A stretch of DNA of 64,000 nucleotides from Bacillus stratosphericus. GTDB taxonomy: Bacteria; Bacillota; Bacilli; Bacillales; Bacillaceae. Location of the stretch: the NCBI RefSeq assembly GCF_020524495.1, contig NZ_JAIVLB010000018.1, forward strand, positions 1-64,000, given 5' to 3'. The position numbers and the translations under genes were made by a program. Shown here piece after piece: positions 49,113 through 58,074 of this stretch (positions within the stretch are counted from its first letter, which is position 1; every line of letters begins with the position of its first letter). The notes below the pieces were generated by a model that was not told the DNA's origin, did no database searches, and worked only from the letters and a program-made list of their open reading frames with translations.

Positions 49113-49983
49113 AATGGGGATTGAGTGGCTTTTTATGTTCATCTAATGTGAAGCCTTCACCAAGTACGTCATGCACGTCACTCACTGAGACAAATGCATG
49201 AGGATCAACTGATGTCACGACGCTTTTGAGGTGAACAAGCTCATTTTTTGGAACGACACAATAAAGGACATTGCGTTCCTGTTTCGTATAGGAGCCAACG
49301 CCTTTTAAAATGGTCACTCCGCGTTCCATTTCCTCTGTGATTTTCTTTTGAATGATATCATCCTTTTCTGAAATAATCATGGCCCCTTTGGCTGCGTAAG
49401 CGCCTTCTTGCATGAAGTCGATGACTTTCGCAGCGACAAAGACTGCAACGAGTGTATACATGGCTTCTTTGTAATTTAAAAAGGTGAGAGAGATGGTAAT
49501 GACGCATGCGTCAAAGATAAACATTGTCCTTCCCATTGCCACCTGATAATGCTTGTTGATCAGTCTTGCAATAATGTCGACGCCACCTGTAGTACCACCG
49601 AATTTAAAGATGATCCCAAGGCCAGTTCCGATAAACACCCCTGCAAAGAGTGCAGCTAAGGCTAAATCGTGCTGGAGAGGCATATGTATTTGAAAGCGCT
49701 GGAAGATGGCAAGGAAGACAGAAAGGCTGATTGTTCCTACAATTGTATAGGTAAACATGGTTCTTCCAAGCATTTTCCAGCCGATAAAAAAGATTGGAAT
49801 GTTTAAGACAAGGTTTGAAATGGAAGGGTCAATGTGAAATAGAAAATATAAAAGCAGTGTAATACCTGTAAATCCGCCTTCCGCCAAGTTGTTCTGCATA
49901 TTAAAATGAACAAGACCGAAAGAAAAAATCGCAGACCCTATTAAAATAAATACGATGTTTTTAAAACGAATTTCTTTTAGCAA
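49111..49983 (-). CDS. ypjC: YpjC, YitT-family membrane protein (DUF161/DUF2179)
   Basis: 290 residues on the minus strand. TTG at 49983-49981 is the start, with GGAGGG just upstream. Five or six membrane helices occupy the first 170 residues, including [13 protein letters not shown], a hallmark of the YitT family; a cytoplasmic DUF2179 domain follows. Transport or sensing roles have been suggested, without proof. It is divergent from ypjD. Confidence 0.86.
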   Translation of the reverse strand: MLKEIRFKNIVFILIGSAIFSFGLVHFNMQNNLAEGGFTGITLLLYFLFHIDPSISNLVLNIPIFFIGWKMLGRTMFTYTIVGTISLSVFLAIFQRFQIHMPLQHDLALAALFAGVFIGTGLGIIFKFGGTTGGVDIIARLINKHYQVAMGRTMFIFDACVITISLTFLNYKEAMYTLVAVFVAAKVIDFMQEGAYAAKGAMIISEKDDIIQKKITEEMERGVTILKGVGSYTKQERNVLYCVVPKNELVHLKSVVTSVDPHAFVSVSDVHDVLGEGFTLDEHKKPLNPH

Positions 49984-50018
49984 AAGATCCCTCCTTTTTT
50001 TGCTTAGACAGCGATAAT

Positions 50019-50047
50019 ATTATATGGTATGGGAGAGAAACTAGCAA
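50019..50047 (-). promoter_or_regulatory. Promoter of ypjC
   Basis: On the minus strand TTGCTA (50047-50042) and TATAAT (50024-50019), spaced 17. Confidence 0.7.
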
Positions 50048-50063
50048 ACCGAGTTTTAAACAT

Positions 50064-50092
50064 TTGTCAAATATTTATGATTTCGCTAACAT
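50064..50092 (+). promoter_or_regulatory. Promoter of the ypjD-dapB operon
   Basis: TTGTCA (50064-50069) and TAACAT (50087-50092), spaced 17. It is divergent from the ypjC promoter, the two -35 regions being about 16 bases apart. Confidence 0.6.
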
Positions 50093-50120
50093 GTAAGAGA
50101 CGGATAGGAGGATGAGCTTC

Positions 50121-50456
50121 ATGACGAAAGAAAAAACACTGCGCCATGTGCAGCAAGAAGTAGATGATTATATAGGACAATTTAAAGAACGCTATTTCAG
50201 CCCACTTGCCATGATGGCCCGTATGACAGAAGAGTTGGGTGAGCTAGCAAGAGAGGTTAACCATTATTATGGAGAAAAGCCGAAAAAAACAACTGAAACG
50301 GAAAAAAGCATGGAAGAAGAAATTGGCGATGTTTTGTTTGTGTTAACATGTCTGGCGAATTCACTCAATATTTCACTTGAAGAAGCTCATGATCGTGTGA
50401 TGCATAAATTCAATACAAGAGACAAAGACCGCTGGACGAAAAAGGAAGGGAAGTAG
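50121..50456 (+). CDS. ypjD: MazG-like nucleotide pyrophosphohydrolase YpjD
   Basis: 111 residues from ATG 50121, nine bases after GGAGG; ATG 50112 is too close. The MazG motifs [10 protein letters not shown] and [13 protein letters not shown] supply the ExxE and ExxD metal ligands. Hydrolyses (d)NTPs to monophosphates; the preferred substrate is unknown. Starts a tight operon with dapB. Confidence 0.9.
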   Translation: MTKEKTLRHVQQEVDDYIGQFKERYFSPLAMMARMTEELGELAREVNHYYGEKPKKTTETEKSMEEEIGDVLFVLTCLANSLNISLEEAHDRVMHKFNTRDKDRWTKKEGK

Positions 50457-50461
50457 AGACG

Positions 50462-51265
50462 ATGACGAACCAAACCATCAAAGTAGTAGTCGCTGGAGCA
50501 AGAGGAAGAATGGGGATAGAGGCTGTCAAGCTGGCAGAAGAAACAAACCATTTTGAGCTAGTGGCAGCACTTGATCATAGACACGAAGGGAAAAAATTAT
50601 CTGATGTGATTCATACGACATCTCATGCGCCAATATATACGGATATTGATGTGTGTCTTTCAGAGACAGCACCCGATGTATTAATTGATCTGACGACACC
50701 AGAAAGCGGAAAAGTACATACGAAAAAAGCGCTTGAACATGGCGTGCGTCCAGTCGTAGGCACAACTGGTTTTTCAGAGGCTGACCTGAAGCAGCTTCAG
50801 CAATTAACAGAAGAAAAGGGCATAGGATGCATTATTGCACCTAACTTTGCTGTTGGTGCTGTTTTAATGATGAAGTTTGCCAAAATGGCAGCAAATTACT
50901 TTCCTGACGTTGAGATCATTGAGCTTCATCATGATAAAAAACTGGACGCCCCGAGCGGTACGGGCCTAAAAACAGCTGAAATGATTGCAGAAGTAAGACA
51001 AAGCAAAAAGCAGGGACATCCAGAAGAAAAAGAATTAATCGAAGGGGCACGAGGAGCAGATTACGATGGCATCCGTTTGCACAGCGTAAGGCTTCCGGGC
51101 ATGATTGCACATCAAGAAGTACTGTTTGGGATGGATGGACAGACTGTGACCATTCGTCATGATTCGTATAACCGTGCCTCATTTATGTCAGGTGTGAAGC
51201 TTTCGGTGGAACAAGTCATGCACATTGACCAACTCGTTTATGGTTTAGAAAATATCATCGACTAA
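50462..51265 (+). CDS. dapB: 4-hydroxy-tetrahydrodipicolinate reductase
   Basis: 267 residues. [10 protein letters not shown] binds NAD(P)[16 protein letters not shown] is the substrate and catalytic signature. Acts in lysine, diaminopimelate and, in spore formers, dipicolinate supply. Follows ypjD by five bases. Confidence 0.97.
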   Translation: MTNQTIKVVVAGARGRMGIEAVKLAEETNHFELVAALDHRHEGKKLSDVIHTTSHAPIYTDIDVCLSETAPDVLIDLTTPESGKVHTKKALEHGVRPVVGTTGFSEADLKQLQQLTEEKGIGCIIAPNFAVGAVLMMKFAKMAANYFPDVEIIELHHDKKLDAPSGTGLKTAEMIAEVRQSKKQGHPEEKELIEGARGADYDGIRLHSVRLPGMIAHQEVLFGMDGQTVTIRHDSYNRASFMSGVKLSVEQVMHIDQLVYGLENIID

Positions 51266-51282
51266 TAAGGAGTGGATTCCTG

Positions 51283-51702
51283 ATGAACATTGCTTTAATC
51301 GCTCATGATAAGAAAAAAAGTGACATGATTCAGTTTGCCATTGCGTACCGTGATATTTTGGCAGATCATACACTTTATGCAACAGGGACAACAGGTTTGA
51401 GAGTGAAAGAAGCGACTGGGCTTCCCATCCATCGTTTCCAATCAGGGCCACTTGGAGGAGATCAGCAGATTGGTGCTTTAATTGCTAATAATGCAATGGA
51501 TCTTGTGCTCTTTTTTAGAGATCCGCTAACCGCACAGCCGCATGAACCAGATGTATCGGCACTCATCCGGCTTTGCGATGTGTATGCCATCCCATTAGCA
51601 ACCAATATGGGAACAGCTGAAATTTTAGTCAGGAATTTAAATAAAGGTACGTTTGATTTTCGAGATGTAGCAAAAAACGGAGGAACAAATGAAACGACTT
51701 GA
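51283..51702 (+). CDS. mgsA: Methylglyoxal synthase
   Basis: 139 residues. Catalytic segment [15 protein letters not shown] phosphate loop, [15 protein letters not shown] and the [14 protein letters not shown] Asp/His set are present. Converts dihydroxyacetone phosphate to methylglyoxal, relieving sugar phosphate stress. The stop overlaps the bshB1 start by 14 bases. Nearby bacillithiol synthesis is consistent with methylglyoxal detoxification by that thiol. Confidence 0.97.
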   Translation: MNIALIAHDKKKSDMIQFAIAYRDILADHTLYATGTTGLRVKEATGLPIHRFQSGPLGGDQQIGALIANNAMDLVLFFRDPLTAQPHEPDVSALIRLCDVYAIPLATNMGTAEILVRNLNKGTFDFRDVAKNGGTNETT

Positions 51703-52393
51703 CATCCTTGCATTCGGTGCCCATAGCGATGATGTAGAAATCGGAATGGGTGGAACGATTGCAAAATACGTAAAAAAAGGGGCGCGTGTCGGGATTTGCG
51801 ACTTGACCCAGGCTGAATTATCCTCAAATGGCACGGTGAACAGCCGAAAAGAAGAGGCAAAAGAAGCAGAAGCTATTTTAGGAGTGACGACTCGAATCCA
51901 GCTCACGCTGCCAGATAGAGGACTTTATCTGAATGACGAAGCGATAAAGGAAATTGCGGGCGTCATTCGAACATACAAACCACGACTTATTTTTGCCCCG
52001 CACCACCAAGATCGACATCCTGATCATGGTCATGCGGGCTCACTTGTAGAAGAGGCAGCTTTTTCTGCAGGTATACGTAAATTTGAAGATTCATACAAGC
52101 AGCCAGCGCATAAAATAAGCCAGATGTATTATTACATGATTAACGGTCATCAACGTCCAGATTTTGTGATCGATATTTCTAGTGAGATGAGCCAAAAAAT
52201 CGATAGCTTACATGCGTATCAAAGCCAATTTGTCAAATCGGTGCATTCTGTGGAGACACCGCTTGTGAATGGTTATATTGATTTTGTCAAAATGAGAGAG
52301 TCTATGTATGGAAGGGAAGTCAATAAAGCTTATGCAGAAGGGTTTCTGACAAAGAAACCACTTTTGATTGATGATGACTTACTCGGAGGGTAA
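51689..52393 (+). CDS. bshB1: Bacillithiol biosynthesis deacetylase BshB1
   Basis: 234 residues of the LmbE/PIG-L zinc deacetylase family. The metal motif is [10 protein letters not shown] (H12, D15; Ser where others have Pro) with [13 protein letters not shown] carrying the third ligand. It deacetylates GlcNAc-malate. Overlaps mgsA and precedes bshA by two bases. Confidence 0.94.
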   Translation: MKRLDILAFGAHSDDVEIGMGGTIAKYVKKGARVGICDLTQAELSSNGTVNSRKEEAKEAEAILGVTTRIQLTLPDRGLYLNDEAIKEIAGVIRTYKPRLIFAPHHQDRHPDHGHAGSLVEEAAFSAGIRKFEDSYKQPAHKISQMYYYMINGHQRPDFVIDISSEMSQKIDSLHAYQSQFVKSVHSVETPLVNGYIDFVKMRESMYGREVNKAYAEGFLTKKPLLIDDDLLGG

Positions 52394-52395
52394 AT

Positions 52396-53541
52396 ATGAA
52401 GAAGTTGAAGATCGGAATCACTTGTTATCCAAGCGTCGGCGGTTCAGGGATTATTGCCACAGAGCTTGGAAAACGTTTAGCTGAAAAAGGGCACGACGTT
52501 CATTTTATCACCTCTAGCATTCCGTTTAGACTCAATAAAGTGTATCCGAATATTTATTTTCATGAGGTTGATGTCAATCAATATGCTGTTTTTCAATATC
52601 CACCTTATGACCTTGCACTAGCAAGTAAATTAGCAGATGTAGCAAAACGAGAGAAGTTGGATATTATTCACGCGCATTATGCGGTTCCGCACGCTGTCTG
52701 TGCGTTCTTAGCGAAGCAAATGACAGGACACTCTGTTAATGTCGTCACCACGCTTCACGGGACAGATATTACGGTTTTAGGCTATGATCCATCATTAAAG
52801 GAAGTGATCCGGTTTGCGATCGAATCATCTGACCGCGTAACGGCTGTGTCAAATTCATTAGCCGCACAGACGTACGATTTGATTAAACCAGATAAAAAAA
52901 TCGATACGATCCATAATTTCGTCGATGAGCGTATTTATTTGCGTGAAGATCACGATGTGCTGAAGAAACATTATGGCCTTTTACAGGACGAAAAAGTCGT
53001 TATCCATGTATCGAATTTCCGAAAAGTGAAGCGGGTGCATGATGTGATTCATGTTTTTAAAAAGATTTCTGAACAGGTGCATGCAAAGCTGTTGCTCATT
53101 GGTGATGGTCCTGAAAAATCGGTTGTATGTGAACTCGTGAAAAAGCTAGGACTGACTGACCGCGTGTTATTTTTAGGAAAGCAAGAGAAGGTGGAGGAGC
53201 TTTATTCGATTAGTGATTTGAAGCTGCTGCTTTCTGAGAAGGAGAGCTTTGGCCTTGTACTTCTTGAAGCAATGGCATGCGGGGTACCTTGTATTGGGAC
53301 AGATGTTGGTGGAATTCCAGAGGTCATTACTCATGGAGAGACAGGATTTCTTGTCCCGCTCGGCGATATAGACGGAGCAGCAAAATATGCGATCTCGTTA
53401 CTCAAGGATGAAGCGATGCATCAACAAGTGTCGATGGCAGCACAGTCAAGCGTCCATGTCAGTTTCTCTTCTGAAAAAATTGTGAGAGAGTATGAAGAGC
53501 TTTACCTAGAATTGATCGAAGGTGATGATGAAGATGAATGA
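52396..53541 (+). CDS. bshA: Bacillithiol biosynthesis glycosyltransferase BshA
   Basis: 381 residues of GT-B fold, family 4. [14 protein letters not shown] binds the nucleotide sugar loop; [16 protein letters not shown] is the GT4 EX7E motif. It joins UDP-GlcNAc to L-malate, the first step of bacillithiol synthesis. Confidence 0.95.
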   Translation: MKKLKIGITCYPSVGGSGIIATELGKRLAEKGHDVHFITSSIPFRLNKVYPNIYFHEVDVNQYAVFQYPPYDLALASKLADVAKREKLDIIHAHYAVPHAVCAFLAKQMTGHSVNVVTTLHGTDITVLGYDPSLKEVIRFAIESSDRVTAVSNSLAAQTYDLIKPDKKIDTIHNFVDERIYLREDHDVLKKHYGLLQDEKVVIHVSNFRKVKRVHDVIHVFKKISEQVHAKLLLIGDGPEKSVVCELVKKLGLTDRVLFLGKQEKVEELYSISDLKLLLSEKESFGLVLLEAMACGVPCIGTDVGGIPEVITHGETGFLVPLGDIDGAAKYAISLLKDEAMHQQVSMAAQSSVHVSFSSEKIVREYEELYLELIEGDDEDE

Positions 53542-54736
53542 ACCATTCACACATGCTATCCCTGTCTTACATACATTGCACGAACATGGTTATCAGGCTT
53601 ACTTTGTTGGTGGAGCAGTGAGAGATGTCCTTTTAGGGCGAGAAATTGGAGATATTGATATTGCGACAGATGCAACACCTGATGTAGTGGAGTCTTTATT
53701 TCATAAAACGGTTGATGTTGGTAAGGAGCATGGCACAGTCATAGTCTTACATGATGGGGTCAGCTATGAGGTCACTACGTTTCGAAGTGAATCAGAATAT
53801 GAAGACTTTCGCAGACCTAAGGAAGTAGAGTTTATCTCATCATTGAAAGAAGATCTTTTAAGAAGAGATTTAACGATCAATGCGATGGCCATGGATATAA
53901 ATGGTGAGATCATTGACTATGTAGGAGGCAAACAGGATATTGATCGGAAACGAATTCAAACCGTTGGAGATCCTGCGTGCCGCTTTCAAGAAGATGCGCT
54001 TCGCATGATGAGAGCCGTCCGTTTTTTAAGTCAGCTCGGCTTTGAGCTGTCTGCTGAAATGGCTGATGCGATGAAAAAAGATAAGCATCTGCTTGCCAAC
54101 ATATCTGTTGAGCGCAAAAAGATTGAAATGGAGAAGCTTTTAAAAGGTCGCTATTGTGAGCAAGCAATTAAGGTGCTCATCTCAACGAAATTGTATGAAG
54201 AATTGCCAGGTCTCAAAGCGAATAGGCTCAATCAATCCCTGCAAGCATTTCCATATTATTTATTAGATGGACTAGAAGAGGTATGGGGATCCTTTATCCA
54301 CTTGCTTCGTCTAGATGAGACAGAGGCTGTGTCCTTATTAAAAGAATGGAAGTTGTCAACGAAGCTCCTAAAAAAGGCGGTTGCCATCAGTAAATATGTC
54401 GATTGTGACTGGGATGCGGAAAAGATGTTTGAAGTTGGTGAACACGTGCTATTATCCAGTTTGAAAATTACGCAGCTAAAGCATGAGCGCCGCATTTTCT
54501 TTGACGAGCTGGAGGCGGCGAAGCGTTCATATGAATCCCTGTCTATTAAAAAGCTTCAAGATCTTGCAGTTTCAGGAAAAGATTTAATGGCCTTTCGGCA
54601 AAAGACATCAGGTAAATGGATTGCAGAAGAGCTTAATTTAGTGAAGAAAGCAGTTCTGCAAAACCGTTTAAAAAACCGAAAAGAAGCCATAGAGGAGTGG
54701 CTCATAGCATGCGATCAGCAATTAGAAAACGATTAA
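53534..54736 (+). CDS. cca: tRNA CCA-adding nucleotidyltransferase
   Basis: About 400 residues; ATG 53534 fits AAGGTG (53519-53524), and the earlier GTG/ATG codons at 53522-53528 are also in frame. The class II nucleotidyltransferase signature [25 protein letters not shown] is present (split here across the first 40 residues), then DLTINAMA and RFLSQLGFE. It repairs tRNA 3' CCA ends. Overlaps bshA and birA. Confidence 0.95.
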   Translation: MNEPFTHAIPVLHTLHEHGYQAYFVGGAVRDVLLGREIGDIDIATDATPDVVESLFHKTVDVGKEHGTVIVLHDGVSYEVTTFRSESEYEDFRRPKEVEFISSLKEDLLRRDLTINAMAMDINGEIIDYVGGKQDIDRKRIQTVGDPACRFQEDALRMMRAVRFLSQLGFELSAEMADAMKKDKHLLANISVERKKIEMEKLLKGRYCEQAIKVLISTKLYEELPGLKANRLNQSLQAFPYYLLDGLEEVWGSFIHLLRLDETEAVSLLKEWKLSTKLLKKAVAISKYVDCDWDAEKMFEVGEHVLLSSLKITQLKHERRIFFDELEAAKRSYESLSIKKLQDLAVSGKDLMAFRQKTSGKWIAEELNLVKKAVLQNRLKNRKEAIEEWLIACDQQLEND

Positions 54737-55692
54737 TTGAATTGTTTACCACCTCTGAGCAAGATTTTGTTTCGAGCCAGCAATTATGTAATGAGCTTGG
54801 ATGCTCCCGAACGGCTGTATGGAAGCATATTGAGGATTTACGAAAAGAAGGTTATGAGGTAGAGGCCGTCAGAAGAAAAGGATACCGCCTGCTTCGTAAA
54901 CCGGACAAAATTAGTGAGGACGAAATTCTTTTTGGTCTAGAAACAGAAGAATTTGGCAGACACATTTACTTTCAAGAAGAAGTCGAATCAACTCAGCTTA
55001 TCGCCCATGACCTTGTAAATGAAGGAGCCCCCCACGGCTCGCTTGTTGTCAGTGATCATCAGACAAACGGAAAAGGGCGCCTTCAAAGAACGTGGCATTC
55101 ACCAAATGGGACAGGCATTTGGATGAGTCTGATTCTCCGGCCTGAAATCCCATTACACAAAGCACCGCAAATGACGCTTTTGGCATCTGTAGCTATCACA
55201 GAAGCAATCGCGCAGAAAACAGGACTCAGTCCCTCCATTAAATGGCCAAACGATATCTTGTTAAACGGAAAAAAGGTCGTTGGCATTCTAACTGAATTAA
55301 AGGCAGAAGCTGACCAGGTTCATGCGGTGATTATCGGCCAAGGCATAAATGTGAACCAAATGACAGATGATTTTCCTGATGAACTAAAGGATGTAGCTAC
55401 AAGTGTACGAATGGAACTGAATGAAAAGGTAGACAGAGCTGCGCTGATTCAAAACATTTTGTACATCTTCGAAAGAAGGTATGATGATTATCTAAAGCAC
55501 GGAATTGCACCGATCAAACAATTATGGGAATCGTATACGATGACCATCGGTAAACATATTGTCGCCTGCACCGTCAATGGGCAATATACAGGAACGGCGC
55601 TCGGAATCAATGATGAAGGTGTCCTATTACTTGAAACGACGGAGGGTATCCAAAAAATCTACTCCGCAGACATAGAGACCAAGTCAACTTAA
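54709..55692 (+). CDS. birA: Biotin protein ligase / biotin operon repressor BirA
   Basis: 327 residues from ATG 54709. N-terminal winged helix (LCNELGCSRTAVWKHIEDLRKEGY), central ligase domain with GKGRLQRTWHSP in place of GRGRRGRxW and KWPNDIL, and a C-terminal SH3-like part ending IYSADIE. It biotinylates carboxylases and, with biotinyl-AMP, represses biotin genes. Overlaps cca by 28 bases. Confidence 0.96.
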   Translation: MRSAIRKRLIELFTTSEQDFVSSQQLCNELGCSRTAVWKHIEDLRKEGYEVEAVRRKGYRLLRKPDKISEDEILFGLETEEFGRHIYFQEEVESTQLIAHDLVNEGAPHGSLVVSDHQTNGKGRLQRTWHSPNGTGIWMSLILRPEIPLHKAPQMTLLASVAITEAIAQKTGLSPSIKWPNDILLNGKKVVGILTELKAEADQVHAVIIGQGINVNQMTDDFPDELKDVATSVRMELNEKVDRAALIQNILYIFERRYDDYLKHGIAPIKQLWESYTMTIGKHIVACTVNGQYTGTALGINDEGVLLLETTEGIQKIYSADIETKST

Positions 55693-55713
55693 GTGGAACA
55701 CCCGGCACATTTT

Positions 55714-55891
55714 TGATATACTTCGTGTGGGCAGTATCTGAAAAAGAACTGTACCTGTTAGGAAGAAAAAATTGATAAATTTCTGCCTTGATCCTAAGGG
55801 ACTTGGACAGAGGGATGATTTGCCCGCGCATGAGAGAAAAGAGCATGTGATGTGAGGCAAGCCATTTCCTCTCCAGAATGAGGAGGAACAA
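55714..55891 (+). promoter_or_regulatory. Promoter and structured leader of panBCD, possible pan RNA motif
   Basis: An extended -10, TGATATACT at 55714-55722, would start RNA near 55729. The leader then has GGCAG (55730-55734) pairing with CTGCC (55783-55787), and a second hairpin: TTGCC (55820-55824) with GGCAA (55856-55860) enclosing CGCATG (55827-55832) with CATGTG (55844-55849), leaving an asymmetric internal loop. Tandem hairpins upstream of panB recall the pan RNA motif described in Firmicutes; I cannot confirm the consensus without a covariance search. Confidence 0.5.
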
Positions 55892-56731
55892 ATGAAAACA
55901 AAGCTAGATTTTTTCAAAATGAAAGAACAAAACGAACCTATTGTGATGCTGACAGCATACGACTATCCAGCTGCAAAGCAAGCCGAAAAAGCGGAAGTCG
56001 ACATGATCTTAGTTGGTGACTCACTTGGGATGGTCGTACTTGGACTTGATTCAACAGTACAAGTGACGATAGATGATATGATTCATCACACAAAAGCAGT
56101 CAAAAGAGCCGCAAAAGATACATTTATTGTGACCGATATGCCATTTATGTCTTATCATTATTCATTAGAAGAAACGATGAAAAATGCAGCACGTATCATG
56201 CAAGAAAGCGGTGCTGATGCCCTGAAGCTAGAAGGCGGAGACGGAGTATTCGAATCCATTCAAGCTTTGACAAGAGGCGGAATTCCTGTCGTCAGTCATT
56301 TAGGACTCACACCTCAATCAGTCGGTGTACTTGGCGGGTATAAAGTGCAAGGAAAAGACCAAGAGAGTGCTCAGAAATTGATTGAAGATAGTCTGAAATG
56401 TGAGGAAGCAGGTGCGATCGCACTTGTACTAGAATGCGTACCTGGTGAACTGACAAAACGTATTACCGACATTCTGAAGATTCCTGTCATTGGAATTGGT
56501 GCAGGAGCTGAAGCGGACGGACAAGTTCTCGTTTACCATGATGTGGTAGGCTACGGGGTGTCTAGAATACCTAAATTTGTGAAACAATACGCGCAACTCG
56601 ATGCTGTACTAGAAGAAGCGCTCATACAATATACGAAAGAAGTAAAAGCACGTACATTTCCAGAGGAAGCACACACATTTCATATCAAAGAAGAAGTCCT
56701 TGATGGTTTATATGGGGGAATCAAGAAATGA
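55892..56731 (+). CDS. panB: 3-methyl-2-oxobutanoate hydroxymethyltransferase
   Basis: 279 residues. [12 protein letters not shown] at the start, [35 protein letters not shown] and [14 protein letters not shown] are family signatures with the Mg and substrate residues. First step of pantothenate synthesis. A GAGGAGG site precedes the ATG. The stop overlaps panC by four bases. Confidence 0.97.
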   Translation: MKTKLDFFKMKEQNEPIVMLTAYDYPAAKQAEKAEVDMILVGDSLGMVVLGLDSTVQVTIDDMIHHTKAVKRAAKDTFIVTDMPFMSYHYSLEETMKNAARIMQESGADALKLEGGDGVFESIQALTRGGIPVVSHLGLTPQSVGVLGGYKVQGKDQESAQKLIEDSLKCEEAGAIALVLECVPGELTKRITDILKIPVIGIGAGAEADGQVLVYHDVVGYGVSRIPKFVKQYAQLDAVLEEALIQYTKEVKARTFPEEAHTFHIKEEVLDGLYGGIKK

Positions 56732-57594
56732 ACGTTGTTACCCATATTCATGAGCTAAAAGAACTCATAAAGCAGCATCAAAAGAAGCAGCATTCTATCG
56801 GTTTTGTCCCAACAATGGGCTTCCTTCATGAAGGACACATGACTTTGGCAAAAAAGGCAAGAGAACAAAATGACATTTTGGTGATGAGCATTTTTGTCAA
56901 TCCTTTGCAATTTGGACCGAACGAAGACTTTGAATCCTATCCAAGAGATATAAAAAGAGACCAGCGCCTTGCAGAGGAAGCGGGAGTGGATATTTTATTT
57001 ACACCTGATGTGAAAGAAATGTATCAAGATGAACCATCTATTACGATGACTGTTCAAAAGCGTACTGATGTCTTATGCGGGAAGAAACGTCCAGGGCACT
57101 TGGACGGCGTTGTCACTGTGCTCACAAAGCTGTTTCATCTCGTTGCACCAACAAATGTATACTTTGGTCTAAAGGATGCACAGCAAGTCGCTGTGATAGA
57201 TGGGATGATCAAGGATTTCTTCTTTGACCTTCACCTTGTGTCTGTTCCAACAGTTCGAGAAGAAGACGGTTTAGCGAAAAGCTCAAGAAATGTCTATTTG
57301 TCTAAGACCGAAAGACAGGAAGCACCCGCTCTATACCGGGCCTTAAAAAAAGGACAGTCAGCTGTTGAAAAAGGAGAACGTGATCTACATCGTATTTATC
57401 AGTTAGTTGAAGAGGAGCTTCTTCAAACAAGTGGAGAAATTGATTATATTGAGATTTACTCCTATCCAGAACTTGAACCACTTCAGCAGCTAACAGGTAA
57501 GGTGATTATTGCTATTGCTGTGAAGTTCTCTCATGCAAGACTGATTGATAATGTGATTTTCTATGTTCCTGAAAGCGGTGAAAAACATGTATAG
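56728..57594 (+). CDS. panC: Pantothenate synthetase
   Basis: 288 residues. [15 protein letters not shown] carries the ATP HxGH site; the [19 protein letters not shown] and GLKDAQQ segments and the KSSRN (here [10 protein letters not shown]) motif complete it. Joins pantoate to beta-alanine. Its last codons overlap panD by eight bases. Confidence 0.97.
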   Translation: MNVVTHIHELKELIKQHQKKQHSIGFVPTMGFLHEGHMTLAKKAREQNDILVMSIFVNPLQFGPNEDFESYPRDIKRDQRLAEEAGVDILFTPDVKEMYQDEPSITMTVQKRTDVLCGKKRPGHLDGVVTVLTKLFHLVAPTNVYFGLKDAQQVAVIDGMIKDFFFDLHLVSVPTVREEDGLAKSSRNVYLSKTERQEAPALYRALKKGQSAVEKGERDLHRIYQLVEEELLQTSGEIDYIEIYSYPELEPLQQLTGKVIIAIAVKFSHARLIDNVIFYVPESGEKHV

Positions 57595-57970
57595 AACCTT
57601 TATGACCTCAAAGCTCCACAAAGCAACTGTGACAGAAGCAAATTTACATTATGTAGGCAGTATTACAATCGATGAAGATTTACTTGATGCGGCAGGCATG
57701 ATGGCAAATGAGAAAGTGCAAATTGTCAATAATCACAATGGAGCTAGACTTGAGACATATATAATTCCTGGTGAAAGAAAAAGCGGTGTCATTTGTCTAA
57801 ATGGTGCGGCGGCAAGATTGGTTCAGCCAGGAGATGAAGTCATTATTATCGCTTATGGGATGCTCTCAGAAGAAGAAGCAAAGACACATACACCCAAAGT
57901 GGTCGTGTTAAATAAACAAAATCAAATTGAACAAATGATTGGGCAAGAGCCCGCGAGAACGATTTTATAA
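57587..57970 (+). CDS. panD: Aspartate 1-decarboxylase (pyruvoyl enzyme)
   Basis: 127 residues from ATG 57587. The self-cleavage site is Gly24-Ser25 in HYVGSITID, giving the pyruvoyl group; CLNGAAARL is conserved. Makes beta-alanine for PanC. A terminator ends panBCD. Confidence 0.97.
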   Translation: MYRTFMTSKLHKATVTEANLHYVGSITIDEDLLDAAGMMANEKVQIVNNHNGARLETYIIPGERKSGVICLNGAAARLVQPGDEVIIIAYGMLSEEEAKTHTPKVVVLNKQNQIEQMIGQEPARTIL

Positions 57971-57973
57971 CAT

Positions 57974-58012
57974 GTAAACAGAACAGTTTCATGAAAAGAA
58001 GCTGTTCTGTTT
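57974..58012 (+). terminator. Intrinsic terminator after panBCD
   Basis: AAACAGAACAG pairs with CTGTTCTGTTT around TTTCATGAAAAGAAG; only a short T-rich tail follows. Confidence 0.75.
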
Positions 58013-58074
58013 CAGCTATATTGCCCAGAGCGTGTTTCACTTAGAGTGGAACGAGGAATTGAGGTGTCCATTTT

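Noticed and set aside
57971-58074. Possible LexA (SOS) box for dinG.
   Set aside because: No GAAC-N4-GTTC match was found in the upstream gap.
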